A stretch of DNA of 64,000 nucleotides from Cenococcum geophilum 1.58 (taxonomy: Eukaryota; Ascomycota; Dothideomycetes; Gloniales; Gloniaceae): the NCBI GenBank assembly GCA_001692895.1, contig KV748176.1, positions 2,604,001 to 2,668,000 of the forward strand. The letters run 5' to 3'. Under the pieces are notes generated by a model. That model was given only the letters and a program-made list of their open reading frames with translations. It was not told the DNA's origin and made no database searches. The translations under genes were made by a program, and so were the position numbers. Of this stretch, positions 33,488 to 43,951 are shown one piece after another (position 1 is the first letter of the stretch; each line of letters opens with the position of its first letter).

Positions 33488-36400
33488 ATGCTAAGAAATA
33501 TAGTAGCCGGTAAAGCAGCTGTAGGACCCTTAAATACCTCTAATAGTAAAACAGCAACTAACTCGAACTCCTAAGTAGAGCTTACAGCAGCTAATGCTAA
33601 AATTAAACGACTTCGAGAGCTGCTTAAAGCTAGAGAACCCCCTACGCTTAGTAAGGAATTATTAGACACCTAGAGACTTGCTATAGTCCTTAAGGCTCTA
33701 GCCTAATGTATAGCATTAGCATCGTCGCGGTCCGTAAAGGTCGCGGACCCCCTATTGCTTACAGACGGAACCAACCCTATATTTAATAATTGGAAGCTTT
33801 AATTATAGGATAAGCTTAAAGTTAATGCGGACCACTTCCCTACTACTTAGGCTAAAATGGCTTACGTCTTTAGCTGTACCGGTAGGGATATACAGACGCA
33901 CCTATATCTGCGGTACGTATAGGACTTGGCAAAGCCCTTCCTCTCTAAAGAAGAGATAATTGTCTACCTGTCTTCTATTTATAAGGACCCCTTTAAAGTA
34001 TAGAACGCCCGACTTAATTATAAAAGCCTAAATATAAAAATAATAGAGACCTTCTTGGCCTTTTAGACCCGCTTTCTACACCTAGCCAGCTAGGCCTAAA
34101 TTCCCTAGGAAGATCTAATGCTAGACCTATTTAATAAGCTTACCCTAAACCTGTAGCGAGCCGTACTGCTAGTTTTTACTACTATATAGACGCTAAAGGA
34201 ACTTACAGACTAGTGCTTGGCTATTAACTAAGGCCTCTACTAAATTAAGGCACGCGCCGAACGGTATAAAGCTAGAAACCCTTTAAATTAGACTATAAGT
34301 AATATAAGAACGGCCCGTAATGCCCCAGCACAATCAGCAACCCCCGCAGCACCACCCATATAGCCTACCGCCAATTTAGCAGCTAGCCGTGCGGCTAGCC
34401 CTACTATGGGTCCAGCGAATGCTCGGCCTATATATAGTAACCCCTGTATATAGGCCCTTAGTAATTAAGGAGCTTATTTCTCTTACGGATAGAAAGGTTA
34501 TTATATAAAGGATTGCTTAATAAACGCGAAAGCGGACAAGGTTTTATTAATCTAGGAGGACAGCGCGGAGTCAGAAAAAGAGGAACCCTAGAGGAAGACT
34601 TCTTTTTAGGGTTAAAAGGAATTAATATATTAGATGTTAATCTAGGTTGGCTAGTTAATAGAAGAAGCTATACTATCCCTTATACTTTATTCCGTAATAG
34701 ATACTAAGTTTTAACCTCTACTTTAGCTAACTCTAGAGTAAATACCTTTGCCTTAATAGATACCTAGTATACCGTAAAGCTAGCTAACTTTTTAAATGTA
34801 CTTATTAAAGAACTGCCTAAACTAATTCCTATCCGTGGGTATAATAGGCGGATAGAACCACCTATTATAACTATTTTGTGGATTTACCTCTGTATTAACA
34901 AACAAAGGCAGTATAACGCCCCCTTCCTTATTATAAACCTAGGTAGCTATAATATAATCTTAGGGCGAAAATAGCTAGCCTATTTAGGCTTATAGCTCGA
35001 TATATAGAGTAAACGGCTTACCTAGCCCGAAACCCTACCCCCAACCCCTTCCTTTATAAAAGAAATCAGCATTATAATAGAAAACCTCATATGGCCCTAG
35101 ATTAATACTATTTACTAGGCTGATACTATGCGTAGGGACTAGGCCTTTAAGAAAGATATATAGCTTAATTCGTAATAGATCTGTATACTATGTCGCCCCC
35201 AAACTACCTATATTACGCCACCCGCATTAAAGACCTAGGAAGTTAGTAGTGACCTAAAAAAGCCCCCTATAGAGAGCTTAGACCCTATACAGCTATAAAG
35301 AATAGTAAGGGATATTAGACGTTATACTAAACTAATAGATTAGAGGGATAACCTACGGAAGATGGAATAGGAGCTAAGAAAGATTATAAACCCTAAACCG
35401 CAAAATATGGTCTGGAAAATAGCTATAAGGAAACCAGCGGACCTCCCACCAGTTAATATTTACTATATTGGTGCCGTAGGATTCTACCAGAACTTAGTTT
35501 AGCCTAATACTATCGCCTTTATAATAAGCTTATACAAAATTAATTAAATAATTAAGGAAAAGGAAAATAAGCTTAGCGGATAAGAAAGCGAGCTTATAGA
35601 TAAGAAACTAGTAGAATAAAAGCTGCCCTATTAACACCAGAAATTTAAGGATATATTCTTTAAAGTAGCGTCTAATATACTTCTACCTTACCGACTATAT
35701 AACTATAAGATTAAAATTAAGCAGGGCAAAGAAAATACCCTTAGCTTTAGCCCCCTTTATAAGCAGTCTATTACCGAATTATAGGCTATAAAGTAGTATT
35801 TTATTAATAACCTAAATAAGGGCTTTATTAAGCCTAGCTAAGCCCCTTTTACCTTGCCTATTCTCTTTATTAAAAAGCTAAATAGAGGACTCTGCTTCTG
35901 TATTGACTATTATAAGCTAAATAATATAACCCATAAGGATTGCTATCCGCTGCCCCTACTTAATGAGACTTTAGCCCAAATAAGTAGAGCTAAGGTTTTT
36001 ATAAAGCTTAATATCCGCTAGGCCTTCTACTAAATTAGGATAGACCCCGGGTCTAAAGATTTTACTATATTTTAAACCCGTTACGGAACGTATAAATATA
36101 AAGTGCTCCCTTTTAGACTGACTAACGGACTAGCTACGTACTAGCGGTATATAAATAATGTACTCTTTAACTACCTTAACGATTTCTATACGGCCTATTT
36201 AGATAATATTATAATCTACTTTAAGAACGAGCTAGAATACGAGGAGTATATCTATAAAGTCCTATAACGGCTCCGCGAGGCTAGCCTTTAGGTTAATATT
36301 AAGAAGTTGGAGTTTAGTGTTAAGCGTATAAAGTACTTAGGTTTTATTATTAGTATAGACGGAATTAAAACCAACCTAGAGAAAACGGCCGTAATTAACT

Positions 36401-38680
36401 AGTGGGCACCCCTACGGACCGTAAAGGGGGTATAATTTTTTTAGGGTTTTATAACTTCTACTGACGCTTTATTAAGAACTATAGTAGGATTGCCCGGCCT
36501 CTTAACCGTCTTACTAAAAAAGACCAGCCCTTCTACTTTAACGCCATATATAGGCAGGCCTTTAATAAGCTTAAGAAATAGCTAGTATCAGCTCCCCTAT
36601 TTGCCTATTTTAATCTAAAACGGCCCTTAATACTAGAAACTAATGCCTTAGACAGCGTAATAGCTAGTGTTTTTTCCTAGAAGTAACCGGACGGAGAGTA
36701 GCACCCTATTGCATACTATTTAAAGACTATAATAGATACTAAGCTAAATTACCACATCTATAATAAAGAAATGCTGGCTATTATCTCTAGCTTTTAGTAC
36801 TGGTGTGTATAGCTAGAGGGGACCCCTAAGCCAATTAAGGTAGTTTTAGATTATAAGGCCCTAGAATACTTTATAATAACTAAGGCCCTTACGGCCCGGT
36901 AGGTATGCTAGGCAGATACCCTATCTTAGTTTAACTTCTTAATTATATATAGACTAGGCGCTATAAACCGTGCNGACGCTCTTATAAGGCGNNANNAAGA
37001 CCTAGATAACNAGANNGNTNTNAAGATCTTANTATANACCTAGACGCTACTATAACTAGAATACCTTAACCCCTAGATATAGGCAGAACTAAGCACAGAC
37101 TCCTTAGGCGCCGAGATATGTTCTATTAACTCCTCTAAACTTAACCTTATTAATAAACTACTATAGGCTAACCGATCAACCCCTTCTCTATAGGAATACT
37201 GTGAAAAGGCAAAGAATGTTATTAGCCTATGGTCCCTTAAAAACGGACTACTTAAGCACTAGGAACGGCTAGTAGTAGCTAAGGAATAGAACTTACGGAC
37301 CCGGCTTATTGCCGAAGCTTATACCTAGGTCTCTACGGCCTACCCTGGAAAAAATAAGACCTGTAAGATTATTGGTGACCGCTACTACTGGCCCGGAATA
37401 GTTATAGATATTAACCGTTATATACGGAACTGCGACAGCTGCTGTAGATCTATAATTCTACGAGATAAGACCCTAGGACTATTAAAACCTCTTCTAATAC
37501 CCGACTGCCCCTAGTAGCATATCTCTATAGACTTCTATAAGCTACTAATAGACCGCAACGGATATAATATAGTTATAATTTTAGTTAACCGCTTTAGTAA
37601 GCGCCCGTTTTTAATTCCCTATTATAAAAATATTTGATGCTAAGGAGGCGGCCTAACTGTATATCTACTATATCTACCGTATTTACGGACTACTAGATAC
37701 TATTATATCCGATCGCGGCCTATAATTTATATCGGCCTTCTAGAATAAGTTTACCCGGATTTTAGATATTAGGCTAAAGCTCTCTATAGTATACTACCCC
37801 CAGATAAACGGCTAGACGGAGATTATAAATTAATATTTAGATTAGAGACTCCGGCTTTTTATTAACTACTTTTAGAATAACTAAGGCAAACTGCTACCCC
37901 TAATAGACTACGCCCAGGTGACCCTACCCTATAACTCTATGGGATTTGCACCTATCTAACTAGAAATAGGGTATTTACCCCAAATAAGCTTTGACTAGGA
38001 TAGACTAGAAGGACCACGGACCGTACGCGAGAAACTGTCTTATAAGGAAGCCTAGCAGTACGCCAAGCGCTTAGAGGAAGCCTAGACGGTAGCCTATATA
38101 AATCTAGAAAAGGCCTAGAAATTAATGGAATAGTAGGCAAATAAGTATAGGCGCGAACCCGACTTTACCGTAGGCGATATGGTCTGGGTTATAATAAAGA
38201 ACTAGAAGACGGAACGGCCTAGCCGTAAGCTAGACTATTAGATGGCGGGACCGTATAAGGTCCTTAAGAAGATAGGTAACTTATATAAAGTAAAGCTCCC
38301 GGATTTGATTAAGGTTTACCCCGTTTTCTTACCAGATAAGCTATAGAAAGCTATAAATAACCTATTGCCTAGACAAAAGAACGAACCTCCCCTACTGATT
38401 TAAGTTAATAGCGACAACGAACGGGAAATTGAAGAAGTACTGGCCTGTAAACTAGTAAGGAAAACGCTAAAGTACCGCGTTAGTTGGAAAGGCTATAACC
38501 TAGATCCTACCTAGTACCCTATATAGAACTTTATTAGCAGTCCCTATAAGCTTTAAGAATTCTATAACTACTACCCTAATAAACTAGGACCCCTAAAGTA
38601 CCTAGATAAGTAGATGGAATGCTAGTATAGTAAAGACGATAAGCTACCGGAAGAATATAAAGATAAAAACGCCCTATAAG
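33488..38680 (+). pseudogene. gag-pol-chromodomain of Gypsy-2, RIP-inactivated
   Basis: From MLRNIVAGKAAVGPL at 33488, with stops ignored: gag with TDGTNPIFNNWKL near 33765 and a zinc-knuckle remnant near 34460; protease region near 34730; reverse transcriptase with FIKLNIR near 35998, FKTRYG-like and YKVLPF near 36100 and a LDNIIIY YLDD-box remnant near 36200; RNase H near 36640; integrase with HHCC-region YYWPGIVIDI near 37385, HISIDFYKLL near 37520 and YYPQING near 37793; and a chromodomain with LKYRVSWKGYNLDPT near 38470-38515. The chromodomain marks it as a chromovirus, which in other fungi directs integration toward heterochromatin. Ambiguous bases at 36974-37037. Confidence 0.88.
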
Positions 38681-38732
38681 CATAATATGGACTATAAAGC
38701 CTAAGGGCAGGCTTTTACGGAGGGGGGGGTAA

Positions 38733-38933
38733 TATTACGGCACTGGCAGAACTTGGTAGAACTTCGCGGTCACGTGACTAGAGGACCGTATAAAAGAACC
38801 CTACTTCAACCGGCGCTGCTCTTCTTCTCCTTTCCTTTCTCTAGCTTTAGATCCTCGTTTATAGACTACCAATCGTACAGGCTTGCGCGTCCCTCTTGCC
38901 GTGCTCGTGCCTCGATTGACTAAGTCGCTAACA
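38733..38933 (+). repeat. 3' LTR of Gypsy-2
   Basis: Same length as the 5' copy. It starts TATTACGG (a G-to-A change from TGTTACGG) and ends AAGTCGCTAACA before TTACC. Confidence 0.9.
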
Positions 38934-38938
38934 TTACC

Positions 38939-39123
38939 TACTAAATTCTGCCATATTCTGCCAACCTATAATTGGCTCGCCTAAAGCTAGCGCCTTGGCG
39001 GCTTGCCCTATATATTTGTTTATATTGGTCCTAGCGACCCCTTTTCCTTCTTCTTAGCTTAGTATCTTTGTAATACAGCATTCTATAAGCTTTGGTTTAG
39101 AGGCATTTATATAAGCCGTAACA
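38939..39123 (+). repeat. Remainder of the Gypsy-1 3' LTR
   Basis: Continues the LTR after the second TTACC (38934-38938) and ends AAGCCGTAACA, followed by the duplicated GGTAT. Confidence 0.92.
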
Positions 39124-39698
39124 GGTATTAGCTGCTATAAGCTCTACCTAAAAGTTTAAGTTAGTTACTATTTCGCCGTTAAAGGTATTTAAGGGACCTA
39201 CGGCTGCTTTACCGGCCGCTGTATTTTTTAGCATAGTAGTATAGTTATTAGAGTAACTTCTAGTAGGATTCTATAAGTCTTATTTTTTTTCTTCTATTTT
39301 TTAAGTTCTAGTAATATTCTTTAGGTCTAATTCTATACTCTATTCTAGTTTATAGTCCGTAAATATATTTAAGTTCCTTCTTAGGAAAAAAGGGTAATTA
39401 AGCTTTAAATAATATTAGCGACTTAGTTAATTAAGGCATAAGCACAGCAAGAGGGACGCGTAAGCCTATATAATTAGTAGTCTATAAAAGCTAAAGAAAA
39501 AAAAGGAGATAGAGGGTGGCGCCGCTTAACGTTATATATAATCTTCTAGTCACATAACAGCAATTATCTAAAACTATATAAAACTATCTACGGCTATCTA
39601 CAACTGTCCGCCATAATTTACCAATATCCACTAATATCTATTAGCTATAATCTACCAGTTCCCACTAATATCTATTAGTTTCCACCAGCGCCGTAATA
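39124..39698 (-). mobile_element. Gypsy-3, LTR plus gag start (right half)
   Basis: In reverse complement: an LTR (39413-39698, about 286 bp, ending GTCGCTAATA) followed by a leader and gag start that match Gypsy-2 33284-33600. The LTR is longer than that of Gypsy-2 because of repeated CCACTAATATCTATTAG-type units at 39628-39680. With 26452-27088 this is the older element into which Gypsy-1 inserted. Its pol and other LTR are missing. Confidence 0.85.
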
Positions 39699-40139
39699 TT
39701 TAAAGAAGGGGCGACCTAGGGAATAGGCTTTATTAATTATATAAACCCAATTATATACGGTCTAATAGCTATAGAGAATGGCAAAACACTAGAGAAAGCC
39801 TACAACACCTATATAGAATAGGTAAGATAATATAGAGTCTAATTCTTACTAGAGAAATACTAGCTAATCTATTTTATAAGAAAACGTAACCAATTTGTAG
39901 ATCTTTAGTATATAATTTATATCTAAGGCTTTAGGGGTTAACTAGTTTAAGGCCTAAGGGTATTAGGAGTATAGGTAAATAGTAAGCTTTAGTAGAGCGC
40001 ATATATATTATAAGCGGCCTATAAGGGCTAAGTATAGTATATTATAATATCTAGGATTGCTAATTCTATATAGGGTCTATACTTTTAGAGGTTACGCCTA
40101 CTATATATAGTAGTTATCCGGCTAACTATAACGTATAGA

Positions 40140-40262
40140 TGTAACGATCGCCCACCGAGCTAAACAAACGCAACTGGCTAAAAAGGTACAATGTTAAACT
40201 AAATGGTTTGACGGGCTCGGTAACCAATATATATATATTCGTGCCTTTATCGTTACCTAACA
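40140..40262. repeat. Solo LTR (123 bp) in the LINE
   Basis: Begins TGTAACGATCGCCC, ends CGTTACCTAACA, and is flanked by ATAGA on both sides (40135-40139 and 40263-40267). Removing it restores the LINE reading (IRLTITYRSNIWAI). A run of TA repeats lies inside. Confidence 0.85.
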
Positions 40263-41464
40263 ATAGATCTAATATTTGGGCCATTAGAGAAACCAAAAAA
40301 GGCCCCCCTAAATTACTCCTTAAACCGCTCTAAAAGGTCTAAATAGCTTACCTTTAGAGTATTATAGGCGGGTATAAGCGAACGGCCACAGCACTGCTTA
40401 AGAAGGAAGCTAATATCCCCCCCCGTATAACTATATATTAAAGCCGCTATAATATAAAAGGCGTAAAAGGAACGCAACTCTAATATTATAAAGTATATTA
40501 AGACACGCCTAAATAAACTATAAAGGGATCTTAGGGTACCCTATAGGAGAACGAACTAATAACCCCAAAGTAGGGAAAATATATTAAAGAAACAGGTAGA
40601 GAAAGTAGAAAAAGAATAGTGCCGCGTTAGGGCCTAGGCCTATATAAAGGAGGAAGGGAAACGCATAAGAGACTAGTAAAGATAATAGTAAAAGAGAAAA
40701 AGGAGCTAAAGTAGAGTATAAAAGAGCGCTAGGAAACTAGCTACCGTAATATAATACTAGTTAGACTAATACTGAAGAGGTATATAGAAGTTAAAAATAT
40801 AAAGACTAACTTAGGCAAAAGAAACCTAAGCCGTAGTATAGTTAATACTATAGGGGGTAAATATCTAAAGGCTCTAAGAAGGCCTAATAAAGGCAGAAAA
40901 TATAATAGCAACACTTTTAAGAACAGGGATAATAGAACTAAAAGATTAGCTCTACTAGGTAAGTGTTATAGTAAATAGCCTAAGATGCAAATATAGCTAG
41001 CTAAGATAGATACTAAAATATATAATACTATTATCCCCCTTACGCATTAACTAAGAAGTAATATTCTTAGTAGCTAGTATAGAGAACTATAATACACTAC
41101 TCTTAATATAAAAAGGTCTTAAGGCGGTTACCTAGTAGCTTATTAGCTAAAATATACTAGACCAGTTCTAGGTAGCAAAGGAAATAGTAATAAAAGGTAA
41201 AGGGGTAAGTAATAGGCACCCCCTAATAGCTCTATAGTAGTAGAGTAAGTTTACAATACTAGCGCGTCTATAAGCTTATTACGGCAGCAGTAGTTCCTAA
41301 AGAGGTTAAAAAGTAAGGTAGAAGAGCACTATAGGTAACTTATAGGCGCTAAGCTGGTAAGTCCTAAAAGGCAGGGAGATGTATTACGGGGTTTTCTTAA
41401 ATAGAGTTTTCTCCCTATATATAAATAAGGAGTTGTCTATGTGGGCCTAATAGGGATCCAAATT

Positions 41465-42888
41465 AAAGGACTAGTTAAAGAAGTAAGAGCTCTCCGTAAG
41501 GAGGTAGCCCCTACTAAAAAAACCTATATAGGGAGATTAAAGAAGGACCTCCCTTCTTCGTCCTCCCTACCCTCCTTATTACTACTACTATCCCCTACCC
41601 CTTCTACTTCTACTAGAAGTAAGAAAAAGCAACTATATAAAAGAAAGCTAGTTTTAATTATAGACGAAAAGGACTAACCTTTAAATACCTTCTCTATACA
41701 AAACAAAGTTAATTAACTATTTATATTAAAACTGTAAGTAGAAAAGCCAGTTCTAGGGTCTATAGCTAGAACTAGAGGAAAATAAAATATTCTTCTTATA
41801 ACTACAGAAGAGTATAATATAGATTTCCTAGTTAAATATAAGGAAATCTAGTATAACTGCTTTACCTTTTAAAGAAAATAAAAACTAGAACCTTAGGTTT
41901 AAATTATAGCCTATAGGGTTCCTACTCTACCCTTTCTAGGAAAGGGGGGCTCTAAGCTTCTAAAAGAAGAAATTAAGACCTTTAATCCTATAGGGATATA
42001 AGGACTACCTAGGTGGATCTTATCTAGTAAAAAAAGACATAATCTATAAACCAGATTTGGCTTTATAGTTTTTACTATAGAGAATAAGGAGAAAAGATAA
42101 GAAATTCTTAAGTAAAAAGATATTCTAATTGCGGGTACAGCTACTAAGGTGTAAGAGTATATGTATTAGATCCCGCCGCGCTTATAACAAGTTCGCAAGC
42201 ACTCTTAATCTTTTTAGCCATATGGCGACGTGAGGCGGGACACGTTACATAAGGTAGTAAAATACCTAGAAGTCTCTTTTACTACGCAGTGTACTAGCTG
42301 CTAAAAATTTGGCCATATAGGAGACAGATACTCTACTAGGGCCTATAGATTTTATGCGGCTGTACATTTATCTAAAGACCATTGCTGTCCTACTTGCTTA
42401 ATAATGGGCAAGCCTTGCAAACATACTACCCCCCTTTGCATTAATTATAAAGAAAAACACTTTACTAATAGTAAAGACTGCGAGACTCTTAAAGCAGCTA
42501 AACTAGTGGATACTAGCTTAGAGGATTCTATAGAAGAATAAAATTAATAGATTTTAGAAGGAGGTAACTCCTACTAGGCTTCTAGGTAAAAGATAGTAGA
42601 GAGTAAAAAAGATAAAAATTAATTGCAAAAGGACAGAGACAAGGGCTAGAATTTCTTAGAATTTTTCCTACTGTTTTCTTATTCTCTAGTAGTTATAGTA
42701 ACTTGGTATTTTACTAAGGAACTATAAACTCCTAGTTTAGGGGTTTATAAACTACTAGGATATAGCTACTAGTATATATTAAGCTGCCTAGAAAGGATTT
42801 ATGTATATAGAACTATAGCGCCATAGCCTAAGGCTGCATGCGCAATATTGTACGTAATATAATACAATAGATAAAAAAAAAAGGGATT
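41465..42888 (+). mobile_element. ORF1-only retroposon with poly(A) in the LINE 3' region
   Basis: The segment interrupts the LINE 3' untranslated region between two versions of GGGATCCAAATT (41453-41464) and GGGATTTAAATC (42889-42900), which look like a 12-bp target duplication altered by RIP. It ends in a run of about ten A. Reading through stops it encodes a LINE ORF1-like protein: a coiled-coil start KGLVKEVRALRKEV, a serine-rich linker, and three CCHC-type knuckles at about 42295-42500 (FGHIGDR, HLSKDHCCPTC, CINYKEKHFTNSKDC). No ORF2 follows; 3' non-coding sequence runs to the poly(A). It therefore looks like an ORF1-only transcript copied by LINE machinery. Confidence 0.7.
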
Positions 42889-42959
42889 TAAATCGGATGT
42901 TAAGCAATAAATAAATATTATTATTATATCTACTATAGCCGCTAGATATAGGCTGTTTC

Positions 42960-43450
42960 TTGGCGCTAAAGTAGGCCTATAGACGCGGCGTTAAATAGAT
43001 AATAGCCGGCGGCGTTAATTATATTAATAAATACAAATTTCTGCCGCTATATAGGTAGGCTAGGCAAATAGTACTATATTAAAATAATATATAGGCAGGA
43101 TTTACAGCCACTAGCCTTATTCTATATAACCCTAATCGCGTGCTAGTATAGCTATATACTAAATATTAGATACTACCGCCCTACCTACTATTAAATGCAT
43201 CTTAGATAGCCGAAACACCATATAATATTACTAAATTGCAGCAGTAAATAGCCTCACTAAAGCGCTATTTTAAGCGCTATACGTATAGCCTACTAAGTCC
43301 AATAGAATAAGCCCTTAGCTAGCTTATAAAGGGGTATAAAATAGCAATATTAAGCGCTATACTACTTGCAAGCAAAAACAAGAAGCTATAGATGGAAAAC
43401 TAGCGCTAAAAAAAAGAAGAGGGTATAAAAGCGCACCTATATAGCTAGGG
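42960..43450 (+). pseudogene. pogo/Fot1-type transposase, C-terminal part
   Basis: Plus-strand reading with stops ignored gives the end of a Fot1 transposase: SLILYNPNRVLV near 43110 (family G-L-x-P-x-x-P-x-x-V-L), AETPYNITKLQQ near 43210, IASLKRYFKRYTY, ALSQLIKGYKIAILSAILLAS near 43312 and the basic KKKKRGYKS end. Orientation is that of the N-terminal half at 23748. The middle catalytic region (about 150 residues with the other two acids) is not visible, so it is deleted or mutated beyond recognition. Confidence 0.72.
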
Positions 43451-43499
43451 GAGGGGTGCTATTAGGTATAGAGGGTGCCTTTTATACATCTACTACCTA

Positions 43500-43951
43500 G
43501 AAAGGGGCAGAGCACTTGTAAACTAGATTTCAGATGCTTATGAAAACATTAATCGAGGAACACAGATTCCTTTGAAGATCTTGAATCCCCATTTTATATT
43601 GCAGCCTTGAAAAACATGGAAGGAGTCAGAGTTCCCAGAACCACCATAATCACTAGCTTGATCTCCGCCTACCGAAGGTCAGCACTCTTGTGACATTACC
43701 ATTCACATTTCAGATCTGAAGAGCTAAGACACAGAAAATTGAGTAGACTTTATATCTACGAACTTCTTTATAAAATTACTGAAATTATTCCTTGGCTCTT
43801 TTCGTCTGCCCCTCTTGGCGGTTCCAATCCGCTCTTTCAAAAACTCAGCATTTAAACCTCTCTGCAATTCCGCTTGTTACGCACGCTTTGAGCCCAAAAT
43901 GGCTGGTGTATTCGGTGGTAGAGGATGTGGCTTTACTTTCCTTAGTCCTAG
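43500..43951. other. Boundary of repeat block and 3' flank of the basic-protein gene
   Basis: Base composition returns to balanced at about 43510. No repeat or RNA gene is recognisable. The open frame 43792-44004 on the plus strand overlaps the 3' end of the large minus-strand gene and has no known content. Confidence 0.5.

Larger units (their letters stand above)
33084..38933 (+). mobile_element. Gypsy-2, chromovirus inserted in the 3' LTR of Gypsy-1
   Basis: LTRs are 33084-33283 and 38733-38933 (about 200 bp, TGTTACGG/TATTACGG...GCTAACA). The target duplication is TTACC (33079-33083 and 38934-38938). The polypurine tract GGAGGGGGGGGTAA precedes the 3' LTR. A TATA box, TATAAAAG, lies in the 5' LTR at 33140, the likely promoter. 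It is RIP-mutated but must be younger than Gypsy-1, which it interrupts. Confidence 0.93.
27089..39123 (+). mobile_element. Gypsy-1, chromovirus-type LTR retrotransposon (contains Gypsy-2)
   Basis: The 5' LTR is 27089-27298 (210 bp). The 3' LTR is split: 33059-33083 and 38939-39123, also 210 bp in total. The target duplication GGTAT is at 27084-27088 and 39124-39128. A polypurine tract AAAGAGGGGGGTAA precedes the 3' LTR at 33045-33058. Gypsy-2 inserted 25 bases into the 3' LTR. Heavy RIP throughout. The target was the gag of another Gypsy copy (Gypsy-3). Confidence 0.93.
39699..42930 (+). mobile_element. Tad-like LINE, copy 2, carrying two later insertions
   Basis: Plus-strand translation through stops gives the end of the reverse transcriptase (KEGATQGIGFINYINPIIYG at 39705, then LEKAYNTYIEQVRQ and RVLGVQV), the region IRLTITYRSNIWAI near the solo LTR, LQKVQIAYLQSIIGGYKRT near 40330 and the same ORF2 C-terminus as copy 1 at 40690-41150. 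The 3' untranslated region (41180-41464) resumes at 42889 and ends in an ATT-rich tail. Inserted into it are a solo LTR (40140-40262) and a retroposon (41465-42888). The 5' side is cut by Gypsy-3 at 39698. Heavily RIP-mutated. Confidence 0.82.

Noticed and set aside
41441-41677. Independent 78-codon gene
   Set aside because: It is the start of the decayed ORF1 of the retroposon, joined to LINE 3' sequence at its first codons.
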